Assembly: GCF_047556435.1 (NCBI RefSeq)
Contig: NZ_CP180210.1
Span: 4,030,001-4,094,000, forward strand
Source: Alteromonas sp047556435
GTDB taxonomy: Bacteria > Pseudomonadota > Gammaproteobacteria > Enterobacterales > Alteromonadaceae
Length of the DNA stretch: 64,000 nt
Direction: 5' to 3'
A program made the translations under genes and the position numbers. Positions 52,904-62,237 of this stretch are shown piece after piece. The first letter of the stretch is position 1. Each line of letters opens with the position of its first letter. Below the pieces are notes generated by a model that made no database searches, was not told the DNA's origin, and saw nothing but the letters and a program-made list of their open reading frames with translations.

Positions 52904-54109
52904 TCAGTAGTCACACCGCTCTATGACCATCGCCACCCCCTGGCCGATGCCGATGCACAGGCTCACCACCGCGTAACGGCCGCCCGTGGCTTCCAGCTGT
53001 CGTAGCGCTGTCAACGCAAGTCGCACACCGGAGGCACCTAAAGGATGCCCCACCGAAATAGCACCACCGTTAGGGTTAACCCGAGCATCATCAAAAGCGA
53101 TATCCAGTTGCTTTAAGCAACCCAGCACCTGCGTCGCAAAGGCCTCGTTTATTTCGATAACATCCATATCTTTCAGTGAAAGCTTAGCCCGGGTGAGCGC
53201 TTTGTTAATCGCATCCACCGGCCCTAACCCCATTACGCGGGGCTCAACCCCCGCCACAGCCCCTGCCAGTATGCGCCCGCGGGGCTTCATACCGGCTTTC
53301 TCGCCAGCATCCAGTGAGCCCAGCAGTAAAGCCGCAGCGGCATCATTAATACCTGAGGCATTCCCGGCCGTAACCACACCTCCCTCAAACAGGGTTTTCA
53401 GCGTACCCAGCTTTTCCAGCGTGGCTTCAGGGCGCGGATGTTCATCATCAACGACCCGGGTTATCTTCCCTTTTTTTCCAGGGACCTGTACTTCGGTAAT
53501 TTCTTCTTCGAAAAAGCCCCGCGCCTTGGCGGCTGCATATTTTTGCTGCGAGCCATATGCAAACACGTCACTTTCCTCACGGCCAATATTGAGCATCCTG
53601 GCAATGTTGTCTGCGGTTTGCGGCATGGTATCGCGACCAAACAGTGCCTCTATCTGCTTGTTTGGAAAACGGGCACCAATGGTAGAGTCGAAGACTGTAC
53701 ACTGGCGGCTAAACGCGGTTTCCGCTTTTGCCATCACCAGCGGTGCACGGGTCATACTTTCCACGCCACCAGCAATCATCCAGTCGCCCTCGTCGCAGGA
53801 AATTGCTCGGGCGGCTTCAATGGTGGCCGAAAGGCCGCTGCCACACAGACGGTTTTGGGTTTGCGCAGCCACGGTAATCGGAATACCGGCCAGCAATGCG
53901 CCGTGTCGGGCCACGTTACGGGCATCTTCACCCGCCTGATTAGTACACCCGATAATCACATCTTCGAGTTTGTCCGGCGACAAAGGTTGTCTTGCCATCA
54001 GTGCACTTAAGCATCCGGCCAGCAAATCGTCCGGCCTGACCGTAGCCAGTGCACCACCGAATCGCCCTACCGGGGTACGAAGGCCATCATAAATCCAGGC
54101 GTTTAACAT
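52904..54109 (-). CDS. acetyl-CoA C-acyltransferase (beta-ketoadipyl-CoA thiolase type)
   Basis: 401 residues. Nucleophile Cys89 in NRLCGSG, the VESMTRAP block, the GNASGINDAAAALLL block, NEAFA, GGAISVGHPLGASG and the second cysteine in CIGIGQG. Matches degradative thiolases, closest in style to PcaF/PaaJ. It splits 3-ketoacyl-CoA to acetyl-CoA and a shortened acyl-CoA. Transcribed last in a minus-strand catabolic operon, 17 nt after the dehydrogenase. Confidence 0.9.
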   Translation of the reverse strand: MLNAWIYDGLRTPVGRFGGALATVRPDDLLAGCLSALMARQPLSPDKLEDVIIGCTNQAGEDARNVARHGALLAGIPITVAAQTQNRLCGSGLSATIEAARAISCDEGDWMIAGGVESMTRAPLVMAKAETAFSRQCTVFDSTIGARFPNKQIEALFGRDTMPQTADNIARMLNIGREESDVFAYGSQQKYAAAKARGFFEEEITEVQVPGKKGKITRVVDDEHPRPEATLEKLGTLKTLFEGGVVTAGNASGINDAAAALLLGSLDAGEKAGMKPRGRILAGAVAGVEPRVMGLGPVDAINKALTRAKLSLKDMDVIEINEAFATQVLGCLKQLDIAFDDARVNPNGGAISVGHPLGASGVRLALTALRQLEATGGRYAVVSLCIGIGQGVAMVIERCDY

Positions 54110-54126
54110 GTTAGTACTCCTTGAGA

Positions 54127-55677
54127 TCAGGCCTGACTTGCCTGTGTGCCGGTGTCGCTAAGCGACATACCAAGCGCCACACGACGTCGAAGATACTGAC
54201 TGGGGCGATAACGCATATCTCCGGTCAGTCTTTGCAGGTTTTCCAGTATAGTGAGGATCCGCTTTGGCTCTAAGGCATTGCCCCAGGCCAGCGGCCCTTT
54301 CGGATAACCCAATCCCAGTGTCACCGCTTTATCGATGTCATCGGGCTGAGCGATGCCTTGCTGGGCGATTTCGCAGGCGAGATTCACCATGGCCGCCAAC
54401 ACCCGCTGACTAACAAAACCAGGGCTGTCGTTAACCACACTGACAGGATAATTGCCCTGAGCAAACAGGGCATGAGCATAATCACGATATGCAGGTGAGG
54501 TAGCCGGAGAGATCATCACTACCCGATGTGCGCTCAGTCCAAACAGCGCATCGACAGCCACGGTTCTCGTGGCATCCAGCCCTGCATCGACAGCAGTTGT
54601 GGTGGTGTCTTTACCCATTGGCGCGCAAACACACAATGCATCTGAAGAGGGCGTGTCAGCGGTTTCCACCGATATCCCCGCTTTATTACAAAGTGAATGC
54701 AGCGTAGCGACAAACTCATCGCCCCATTGCTGACACGACGCATCCAGCCAGACGCTTGTGGGTAGGGTGTCAGGCACATCAGTGGGTACCACAGCATCAT
54801 TGGTGTCACGAGGGTAAGTATAAAACCCTTCTTTGGTTTTACGGCCCAGCAGGCTGGCTTCTACACGCTTCGCTGCCAGCGGGCTCGGACGGTATCTCGG
54901 CTCGTGATAATACTGATTAAACACCGATTCAGTTACCGCATGCGACACGTCCAGTCCGGTTAAATCAAACAGCTCAAATGGCCCCATCTTGAACCCTGCA
55001 TGCGCTTTTAAAATGCGGTCGACTTCCTGTGTGGTAGTGACTGTTTCCAGCAGCAACTGAAGGGCTTCCGTGCTGTAAGCACGTCCGGCGTGATTCACCA
55101 GAAAGCCGGGCATATCCGCTACCACTACAGGAACATGGCCCAATGATGTTACCAGCTTGCTTAGGGTGTCAGTCACGTCTGGTGCCGTGCGCTGTCCACC
55201 AATCACTTCCACCAGCTTCATGATTGGAACGGGATTGAAAAAGTGCAGTCCGGCAACGCGCTCAGGCTTGTCGCAGACGCTGGCGATACCGGTAACCGAT
55301 AGCGATGAGGTATTCGATGCGAGAATACAGGCATCCGGCACAATCGTTTCCAGTGAGGTAAACAGCTTTTGCTTCACCTCCAGACGCTCAACGATGGCTT
55401 CTACAACTACATCCACGTCACGGCAGGGATGCAAGTCATCCGCACTATGTAACGACAACGCATCACGGGCATTGTTTGCAAGCTGCTCGCTCAGTTTGCC
55501 CTTACTTACGAGCTTGTCCAGCATTGAAAAAACTGTCTTCTGAGCATCGTCAAGCATGTCAGAATCAAGATCGAACAACTTAACACTAAGCCCGCTTTGC
55601 AGCATGAGCTGGGCAATGCCGCGCCCCATGGCACCGGCTCCGATCACGGCAACCTGTTTAATTTGAGAGTCAGCCAT
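54127..55677 (-). CDS. 3-hydroxyacyl-CoA dehydrogenase (PaaH type)
   Basis: 516 residues. Rossmann motif VAVIGAGAMGRGIA (about 9-22), the catalytic block ASNTSSLSVTGIA and HFFNPVPIMKLVEVI, then two C-terminal dehydrogenase domains (FLVNHAGRAYSTEALQLL and GFVSQRVLAAMVNLACEIAQ, GLGYPKGPLAWG). The double C-terminal domain is the PaaH/PaaC layout. It oxidises L-3-hydroxyacyl-CoA with NAD+. No hydratase is in the operon; the FadJ-like enzyme at 14888 could supply it. Confidence 0.9.
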   Translation of the reverse strand: MADSQIKQVAVIGAGAMGRGIAQLMLQSGLSVKLFDLDSDMLDDAQKTVFSMLDKLVSKGKLSEQLANNARDALSLHSADDLHPCRDVDVVVEAIVERLEVKQKLFTSLETIVPDACILASNTSSLSVTGIASVCDKPERVAGLHFFNPVPIMKLVEVIGGQRTAPDVTDTLSKLVTSLGHVPVVVADMPGFLVNHAGRAYSTEALQLLLETVTTTQEVDRILKAHAGFKMGPFELFDLTGLDVSHAVTESVFNQYYHEPRYRPSPLAAKRVEASLLGRKTKEGFYTYPRDTNDAVVPTDVPDTLPTSVWLDASCQQWGDEFVATLHSLCNKAGISVETADTPSSDALCVCAPMGKDTTTTAVDAGLDATRTVAVDALFGLSAHRVVMISPATSPAYRDYAHALFAQGNYPVSVVNDSPGFVSQRVLAAMVNLACEIAQQGIAQPDDIDKAVTLGLGYPKGPLAWGNALEPKRILTILENLQRLTGDMRYRPSQYLRRRVALGMSLSDTGTQASQA

Positions 55678-55686
55678 ATGCTGTCC

Positions 55687-57336
55687 TTACATATTCGGGT
55701 AATTGGGGCCGCCGCCCCCTTCTGGCACAACCCAGGTGATGTTCTGCGCCGGATCTTTAATGTCGCAGGTCTTGCAGTGCACACAGTTTTGTCCGTTTAT
55801 CACAAACTGCTTTTCCCCTGCTTTCTCTACCACTTCATACACCCCCGCAGGGCAATACCGCTGGGCCGGTTCATCAAACTTGGGCAGATTGTGCTCAATC
55901 GGAATGGCCGGGTCTTTCAGCTTCAGGTGGCAGGGCTGATTTTCTTCATGGTTTGTATTGGAAAGAAACACGGATGAGAGCTTATCAAAGCTCAGCTTGC
56001 CGTCGGGTTTCGGATACTGGATCACGTCGCACTCAGCGGCGGGTTTTAGCTGCGCGTGGTCGGGAGTAGTGTCACGCAAATGCATGGGCAGTTTGCCGCC
56101 AAACCAGTTTTGCTCGATGTAGTTAAATGCCCCGCCCAGCAAGGTGCCGTATTTATGCAGTGCCGGGCCGAAGTTGCGGCTGCGTCTGAGCTCGTCATAT
56201 ACCCAGCTATTTTCGAAGGCAACCTCAAAACCGCTCAGTTCGGGCTTTGACGACTCGCTGCCAAGCAGCTCGCGAACCGCTTCTTCTGCTGCCAGCATGC
56301 CGGTTTTCATGGCCGTGTGCGTGCCTTTGATTTTAGCGACATTGAGTGTGCCGGCGTCACAGCCAATCAATACACCACCGGGAAATACCATCTTCGGCAG
56401 CGCATTTAACCCGCCTTTGGTGATAGCACGGGCGCCATAGGCAACCCGTTTTCCGTCTTTCAGATACTGCGCTAACTCCGGATGGTGTTTCATCTGCTGG
56501 AATTCTTCAAACGGACTGACGTGAGGGTTCTGATAATTAAGATCGACAATTAGCCCCACAACAACCTGTTGGTCCGCCCCGTGGTAGAGAAAAAAACCAC
56601 CTGAGGTGCCGTCCGACAACGGCCAGCCGGAACCGTGAATAACCAGACCCGGTTTATGCACCGCTTTGGGAACATCCCACAATTCTTTTATTCCCAGACC
56701 ATAATGCTGCGGGTCAGCATCGGCATCCAGCTTAAACCTTTCAATCAAGCGCTTGCCCAAGTGCCCGCGGGCTCCTTCCGAGAATAGGGTATATTTGGCC
56801 TTTAACGCCATGCCCGGCATGTAGCCGTCTTTTTCCTCGCCATTCTCGCCAACCCCCATATCACCGGTAATGATCCCTTCAACACGGCCATCGTCACCGT
56901 ACAAGATTTCAGCGGCGGCAAAACCAGGAAAGATTTCTACACCGATTGCTTCGGCCTGCTCCGCCAGCCAGCGACAGACGTTGCCCAAACTCACAATATA
57001 GTTGCCCTTGTTGTGCATCGGTTTGGGTACGAAGGCATTTGGAATGCGGCGAGATTTTTGGGCATCTGACAACAAGAATACCTGGTCTTCTGTCACCTCC
57101 ACGCTAAGGGGGGCGCCTTTCTCTTTCCAGTCAGGGATAAGCTCATCCAGTGCTCGCGTATCCATTACCGCCCCGGATAGAATATGTGCGCCCACTTCCG
57201 AGCCCTTTTCAATTACGCACACCTGCAAATCTTCACCTGCATCCTGCGCCTGCTTTTTGGCCCGGTAAGCAGCTGCCAGACCAGCAGGGCCTGCCCCGAC
57301 AACCAGCACATCGAATTCCATGATTTCGCGTTCCAT
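55687..57336 (-). CDS. electron-transfer flavoprotein-ubiquinone oxidoreductase
   Basis: 549 residues from the ATG at 57334-57336, fixed by GGAGGG upstream. FAD motif VLVVGAGPAGLAAAYRAK near the N-terminus; C-terminal [4Fe-4S] cysteines in YCPAGVYEV and NCVHCKTCDIKDP, then WVVPEGGGGPNYPNM, the conserved end of the family. Passes electrons from ETF (reduced by acyl-CoA dehydrogenases) to ubiquinone in the inner membrane. Presence inside an operon with three acyl-CoA dehydrogenases shows the operon is for respiratory acyl-CoA oxidation. ETF subunits are elsewhere. Confidence 0.95.
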   Translation of the reverse strand: MEREIMEFDVLVVGAGPAGLAAAYRAKKQAQDAGEDLQVCVIEKGSEVGAHILSGAVMDTRALDELIPDWKEKGAPLSVEVTEDQVFLLSDAQKSRRIPNAFVPKPMHNKGNYIVSLGNVCRWLAEQAEAIGVEIFPGFAAAEILYGDDGRVEGIITGDMGVGENGEEKDGYMPGMALKAKYTLFSEGARGHLGKRLIERFKLDADADPQHYGLGIKELWDVPKAVHKPGLVIHGSGWPLSDGTSGGFFLYHGADQQVVVGLIVDLNYQNPHVSPFEEFQQMKHHPELAQYLKDGKRVAYGARAITKGGLNALPKMVFPGGVLIGCDAGTLNVAKIKGTHTAMKTGMLAAEEAVRELLGSESSKPELSGFEVAFENSWVYDELRRSRNFGPALHKYGTLLGGAFNYIEQNWFGGKLPMHLRDTTPDHAQLKPAAECDVIQYPKPDGKLSFDKLSSVFLSNTNHEENQPCHLKLKDPAIPIEHNLPKFDEPAQRYCPAGVYEVVEKAGEKQFVINGQNCVHCKTCDIKDPAQNITWVVPEGGGGPNYPNM

Positions 57337-57354
57337 ACTACCCTCCGCAGTCAA

Positions 57355-58482
57355 TCAGGCAGCCTGTTCGGCTTTAATCAACGCATCCATATGCGCATCA
57401 TGAGAACCAAACAGGGTATTGATCATCGTCAGACGCTTGAACATGTGGCCGACGTCCAGTTCTTCTGTTACGCCCATACCACCGTGAAGCTGCACTGCCG
57501 TTTGTCCGACAAGACGACTGGCACTACCAATCTTGGCTTTCACCATGGATGCTGCTTTCACTGCATCCTCGCCATTGTTGGCAGATAGGGAAATCGCACC
57601 GTAGTACAGTATCGAACGGGCTTGTTCCACTTCCATAAACATATCTACCATCTTATGTTGCAGTACCTGGAAGCGGGCGATGGGCATATCAAATTGCTTG
57701 CGAACGCGGGTATATTCCACTGTCGCATTCAACAGCTTTTCCATCAGACCCACAGCTTCAGCACTCACCGCGATAATGGCATCAGCTAGTACGCGGTTAA
57801 TCGCGTCTACTGCGCTTCCGCCCTCACCTAAGCGAGCGTCTGCAGCGACAGTCACGTTATTCAGTGTCACGTCTGCCGCGCGGCCGCCATCGTTTGTGGG
57901 GTAGGAGGAAATAGTCACGCCGCTGTCCTTAGGCGACACCATAAATACGCCAACCTCACTGTCGCTGGTTTTTGCCGCCACCAGCAACACATCGGCAGAT
58001 TGCGCGTGCAACACTACCGGCTTTTTACCAGACAGCTTGACGGTATCGCCGTTAATTTCAGCACGGGTAGTAATGGCAGTAATATCTGTCTGACTGGCGG
58101 TTTCAAAGCCAGCAAACGCCACCTTTTTCTCGCCACCGGCAATAGCAGTTAACCACTCGCTTTTCTGCGATTCGGTGCCCAGACGTTGGATCAGGTTTCC
58201 GCTTAACACCACGGTAGACAGGTAGGGCTCCAACAGCAGCCCTTTGCCCAACGTTTCCATCAGCACCATCAGCTCTACCGCTGTGCCATCCAGGCCGTCG
58301 TATTGCTCTTCAAAGGGCAATGCCAGCCAGCCTAGCTCAGCGAACAGTTGCCAATGCTCCTCGCTGTACCCTCTTTCGGATTCACTTAGCTTCTGACGGG
58401 CGTCGAAGGCGTAGGTGTTAGTAATAAACTTGGAGGCACTGTCTTTCAGCATCTCCTGAATATCGGTTAATGCAAAATCCAT
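57355..58482 (-). CDS. acyl-CoA dehydrogenase, possible small/beta subunit
   Basis: 375 residues from the ATG at 58480-58482. ACAD fold, but motifs are looser than in its neighbour, and the middle domain is shortened. C-terminal HGGMGVTEELDVGHMFKRLT is the flavin/substrate loop. Proteins of this size paired with a 398-residue ACAD (the next gene, 10 nt away) resemble pimeloyl-CoA-dehydrogenase-type heteromers (large and small subunits). Predicted to act together with the neighbour on one acyl-CoA. Confidence 0.85.
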   Translation of the reverse strand: MDFALTDIQEMLKDSASKFITNTYAFDARQKLSESERGYSEEHWQLFAELGWLALPFEEQYDGLDGTAVELMVLMETLGKGLLLEPYLSTVVLSGNLIQRLGTESQKSEWLTAIAGGEKKVAFAGFETASQTDITAITTRAEINGDTVKLSGKKPVVLHAQSADVLLVAAKTSDSEVGVFMVSPKDSGVTISSYPTNDGGRAADVTLNNVTVAADARLGEGGSAVDAINRVLADAIIAVSAEAVGLMEKLLNATVEYTRVRKQFDMPIARFQVLQHKMVDMFMEVEQARSILYYGAISLSANNGEDAVKAASMVKAKIGSASRLVGQTAVQLHGGMGVTEELDVGHMFKRLTMINTLFGSHDAHMDALIKAEQAA

Positions 58483-58492
58483 GGTGTCCTCC

Positions 58493-59689
58493 TTACACGC
58501 CCAGCACTTGCTTGGCGATGATGTTTTTCTGAATTTCGTTAGTGCCGCCGTAAATCGTGACTTTACGATTGTTGTAATAGTGTGGCGCGGCATTTGGTGC
58601 GAAGAACGGTTCCAGTTTCAGAGACGGATCTTCATCATCATATTGTTCAGGTACAAACGGCAGTCCGTAGATGCCGGCCAGCTCCAGGAACAGTTCATCG
58701 AGCGCCTGCTGCACCTCGGTGCCTTTAATTTTCAGAATAGAGGACTCAGGTCCCGGCGCTTTGCCAGTACTGACCGAAGACAATACCCGCAGCTCGGTGT
58801 ATTCCAGTGCCGTCAACTCGACCTCGGTCTGCATTACGCGCTGCATGAATACGCTGTTGTCTTTCAATGGCGGCACACCGGCAGGCGGGTTATTCAGCAT
58901 GCCTTTGATGTCAGCCAGGCGCTGCTTACTGGTGGCTACACCGGCAATATTACTGCGTTCGTGAGTCAGCAATACCTTGCCGTAGGTCCAGCCTTTGCCT
59001 TCTTCACCTACCAGGTTTTCTACCGGCACTTTCACGTCTTCGAAGAACACTTCATTGACTTCACGACGGCCATCCAGCGTGATAATGGGCTTCACCGTAA
59101 CGCCAGGCGAATTCATGTCGATAAGCAAAAAGCTGATCCCTTCCTGTTTCTTGCCGGTGTCGCTGGTGCGCACCAAACAGAAGATCCAGTCGGCATAGTG
59201 GCCCAGAGTGGTCCAGGTCTTCACGCCATTCACTATGTAGTTATCACCATCGCGCACCGCTTTGGTCTTCAGGCTCGCCAGATCGGAACCGGCGTTAGGC
59301 TCTGAGTAGCCCTGACACCACCATACTTTGCTCGACAGGATATCCGGCAGGAAACGTTTCTTTTGCTCGTCATTGCCGAAGCTATAAATCACCGGGCCGA
59401 CCATGTTCAGGCCAAACGGGATAATACGGGGGGCTTTCGCTCTGGCTGCCTCATTGAAGAAAATATAGCGCTGTGTGGCTGACCACCCGGTACCGCCGTG
59501 TTCCACCGGCCAGTTAATGCCAGCCCAGCCTTTCTCGTACAGCGCTTGCTGGTAATCTACCTGAGACGCTTTATCCATGCGCAATCCGGCTTTTAAACGG
59601 CGGGTTACACTGTCGGGCAATTCGTTCTCAAAGAAAGCGCGAACTTCTTTCTGAAACGCCAGTTCCTGTTCTGTGAAATCTGTATTCAT
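58493..59689 (-). CDS. acyl-CoA dehydrogenase, possible large/alpha subunit
   Basis: 398 residues with the complete ACAD signature: QGYSEPNAGSDLASLKTKA, WTTLGHYADW (FAD contact), GEEGKGWTYGKVLLTHER and the C-terminal IYGGTNEIQKNIIAKQVLG. Likely forms a heteromer with the 375-residue partner. Oxidises an acyl-CoA at alpha-beta and passes electrons to ETF. Substrate not known; the pair type is typical of dicarboxylic, cyclic or sterol-ring acids. Confidence 0.9.
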   Translation of the reverse strand: MNTDFTEQELAFQKEVRAFFENELPDSVTRRLKAGLRMDKASQVDYQQALYEKGWAGINWPVEHGGTGWSATQRYIFFNEAARAKAPRIIPFGLNMVGPVIYSFGNDEQKKRFLPDILSSKVWWCQGYSEPNAGSDLASLKTKAVRDGDNYIVNGVKTWTTLGHYADWIFCLVRTSDTGKKQEGISFLLIDMNSPGVTVKPIITLDGRREVNEVFFEDVKVPVENLVGEEGKGWTYGKVLLTHERSNIAGVATSKQRLADIKGMLNNPPAGVPPLKDNSVFMQRVMQTEVELTALEYTELRVLSSVSTGKAPGPESSILKIKGTEVQQALDELFLELAGIYGLPFVPEQYDDEDPSLKLEPFFAPNAAPHYYNNRKVTIYGGTNEIQKNIIAKQVLGV

Positions 59690-59731
59690 GGCGATATCCT
59701 GCGTAGTTAATAACGTGTCCTGGTCAGCAAG

Positions 59732-60982
59732 TTACTCAGCTGACGTGTAAAAATAGTGACTGAGATCGGCCCCCTTCTCTTGCGCGCGCTTAAGCTCCAT
59801 GCGCGCAATCTTGCGAAGATGTACTTCATCGGGGCCATCGGCGTAGCGCAGTGCACGGCCCTGAGTCCACATATCTGCCAGCGGCAAATCCGGCCCCGTG
59901 CCCATCGCACCAAAGGTTTGCATAGCGCGGTCAACCACCGTGGTGTGCAACGTAGGTATCAGTGCTTTTATCAATGAGATTTCATCCGCCGCACCTTTGG
60001 CTCCGCGTTCATCAATGGCCCATGCTGCGCGCAGCACCAATAGTCTGGCCTGCTCAATCTCAATGCGTGACTTAGCAATCCACTCGGCAACCGCGCCGTG
60101 CTGATGCAGATATTTGCCGTAGGTTTTACGTTCCTGAGAGCGCGCAATCATAAGTTCCAGTGCCAGTTCCGCCTGACCAATACTGCGCATGCAGTGGTGA
60201 ATACGGCCCGGCCCCAGACGCGCCTGCGCCATGGCAAAACCTTCACCTTCCTCGCCCAGCAGGTTCTTTGCCGGTACATGCACATCGGTGAAGGTCACTT
60301 CGCAGTGTCCATGCCCATTGATATGGTTCATCACAGACAGATTCCGCACGACCTTCACGCCCGGCGCGTCTTTAGGGATCAGGATCATCGATTGCTGACG
60401 ATGGCGATCCGGGTTCTGCTCGTCGGTCTTCCCCATCAGAATGAATAGCCTGCAGTTAGGATGCGCGGCATTGGAGATATACCACTTGCGCCCGTTCACC
60501 ACATACTCATCACCTTTACGAACAATGCTGGTCTGAATATTGGTGGCATCTGACGAGGCGACGTCGGGTTCAGTCATCGCAAAAGATGAGCGTATCTCAC
60601 CGTTTAACAGTGGTTTCAGCCACTGCTCGCGCTGGGCTGGCGTGGCAAACATGTGCAGCAGTTCCATGTTGCCGGTATCCGGTGCGTTACAGTTAAAGAC
60701 TTCTGCGCTCCAGCTGACACGCCCCATGATCTCTGCCAGCGGTGCGTATTCCAGATTGGTCAGGCGGGTTCCCGGCTCGTCGTCTTTCAGCGACGGCAAA
60801 AATAAGTTCCACAGCCCTTCATCACGCGCCAGCGCTTTCAAATCTTCCATAAACGATACCGGGTAAGTGCCATCATGGACTTCGTTTCGGTAAGCGCTCA
60901 GGCGCGGCAGAATGTAGTTATCAAAGAAGGTAAGAAGCTGCGAGCGCAGACCTTTCACTTTATCGCTGTATTCGAAATTCAT
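59732..60982 (-). CDS. acyl-CoA dehydrogenase (ACAD10/11-like)
   Basis: 416 residues. FAMTEPDVASSDATNIQTSI, NGRKWYISNAAHP, LGEEGEGFAMAQARLGPGRI and the C-terminal FGAMGTGPDLPLADMWTQGR and ALRYADGPDEVHLRKIAR fit the ACAD10/11 group. Independent enzyme, probably homodimer or tetramer. It precedes the ACAD pair in transcription and overlaps the dehydrogenase upstream by 4 nt. Confidence 0.9.
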   Translation of the reverse strand: MNFEYSDKVKGLRSQLLTFFDNYILPRLSAYRNEVHDGTYPVSFMEDLKALARDEGLWNLFLPSLKDDEPGTRLTNLEYAPLAEIMGRVSWSAEVFNCNAPDTGNMELLHMFATPAQREQWLKPLLNGEIRSSFAMTEPDVASSDATNIQTSIVRKGDEYVVNGRKWYISNAAHPNCRLFILMGKTDEQNPDRHRQQSMILIPKDAPGVKVVRNLSVMNHINGHGHCEVTFTDVHVPAKNLLGEEGEGFAMAQARLGPGRIHHCMRSIGQAELALELMIARSQERKTYGKYLHQHGAVAEWIAKSRIEIEQARLLVLRAAWAIDERGAKGAADEISLIKALIPTLHTTVVDRAMQTFGAMGTGPDLPLADMWTQGRALRYADGPDEVHLRKIARMELKRAQEKGADLSHYFYTSAE

Positions 60983-62055
60983 GCCTGTGTGTCCTCGCTG
61001 TCCTGATCCGGGCGAAGTACCACCCGCCCGGTGATTTGCCCCTGCTTCATCGCGCTTAACGTTTCATTGGCGCAACAAAGGGGCTTTTCGGTAATGCGGA
61101 TGGGCTTTACTTTGCCTTCATGAACCAGCGACATCAGCGCTTTCATATCTTCCAGGCTGCCGACAAATGAGCCTTTTATGGTGATGGCTTTAATGGGCAG
61201 AATGGGCACCGGGATCTGCATTGCCCCACCAAACAAGCCTACGATGATGGCAATGCCACCTTTACGCAGTAAGCGCGTAGCCAGCAACGCCGTTTTATCT
61301 GAGCCGACAAAGTCCACGGCAGCGGCCACGCCACCATTGGTGGATTTCATTAAGGCTTTAAAGGCGTCACTGTCGGCAGGATCAAACACCTCATCAGCAC
61401 CTTCCTCCAGAGCGAGTTCGCGCTTTTGCGGATCGATATCCGCCACAATGATGTGGGCATCAATCAGACTTTTCGCCATCGCCAATGCAGACAATCCGAC
61501 ACCGCCGGCACCGACAATCAGTACGGCCCCATTTTTCGACGCCGCCTGAATCTGTGAAATCGCACTATAAGCTGTGACACCTGAGCACGCGTAGGTGCAG
61601 GCCAAAGAGGCCGGTAAATCACCCAACGGCAGCAGGTACTTTTCATCCGGCACGATAACGTGAGTACTAAAACCGCCATCAACGGCAAAGCCTAAAGAAC
61701 GCGGTTGATTGCAGATGTGTTCAAACCCGCTATCACAGAGCTGGCAATGTCCGCAGCCAATCCAGGGATATATCACGTGCTTTTGCCCTGGCTTCACATC
61801 AGTGACATCCTCACCAACAGCGACAACTTCCCCGGCTATCTCGTGTCCCAGCGTAAAGGGCAGTTCGCGAATGGCACGGATGTCCATTTTATTATCGCCG
61901 CCCATATCGAAGTGGCCGTCCCACACGTGTAAGTCGCTATGGCACACTCCGCACGCTTCTACCTTCACTACCACCGCCTTACCCGTCGGTCTGGGTGTCT
62001 CGTAGTCTTGTTTTTTCAGGGCTTCGCCGTATTCTGAGAATTGCTGACTGTACAC
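60979..62055 (-). CDS. zinc-dependent alcohol dehydrogenase (MDR superfamily)
   Basis: 358 residues from GTG at 62053-62055; AAGGAGG lies at ideal distance. An in-frame GTG nine codons earlier has none. Catalytic zinc ligands in CGVCHSD and GHEIAG, structural zinc cysteines in CGHCQLCDSGFEHIC, and NAD motif VGAGGVGLSALA. Oxidises an alcohol to aldehyde or ketone. First gene of the catabolic operon, so an alcohol may be the entry substrate. Divergent from the alpha/beta hydrolase; palindrome between the two. Confidence 0.9.
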   Translation of the reverse strand: MYSQQFSEYGEALKKQDYETPRPTGKAVVVKVEACGVCHSDLHVWDGHFDMGGDNKMDIRAIRELPFTLGHEIAGEVVAVGEDVTDVKPGQKHVIYPWIGCGHCQLCDSGFEHICNQPRSLGFAVDGGFSTHVIVPDEKYLLPLGDLPASLACTYACSGVTAYSAISQIQAASKNGAVLIVGAGGVGLSALAMAKSLIDAHIIVADIDPQKRELALEEGADEVFDPADSDAFKALMKSTNGGVAAAVDFVGSDKTALLATRLLRKGGIAIIVGLFGGAMQIPVPILPIKAITIKGSFVGSLEDMKALMSLVHEGKVKPIRITEKPLCCANETLSAMKQGQITGRVVLRPDQDSEDTQA

Positions 62056-62116
62056 AGCCGCCTCCTTCTGTTGCGTTGACACCAGAATGCCAGTCGCTCT
62101 AAATTGTGAAAGATAC

Positions 62117-62131
62117 TACCGCACTGCGGTA
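62117..62131. promoter_or_regulatory. palindromic operator candidate between adh operon and hydrolase
   Basis: TACCGCA-C-TGCGGTA, a perfect 15-base palindrome, 62-76 nt before the dehydrogenase start and 107 nt before the divergent hydrolase. TetR-type operators look like this. No second copy seen, and no adjacent regulator; IclR at 50.6 kb is the nearest. Confidence 0.55.
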
Positions 62132-62237
62132 CAACAAATACAATAACGAAACTAAATATCACCCCATTCATTTTCTTTATCGTGTATTTCTGAGCCGCAG
62201 TGGTATGGTTGAAAAAGCGTAGATTAAGGAACCCGTT

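Noticed and set aside
52986..53939. 317-codon plus-strand frame
   Set aside because: Antisense to the thiolase gene; composition (Ser, Pro, Ala rich) is that of a shadow frame, no RBS and no family motif.
54003..54012. single CTTAAG hexamers inside genes (for example in the thiolase gene)
   Set aside because: No second half site at 11-bp spacing and not in promoters, so not counted as PmrA boxes.
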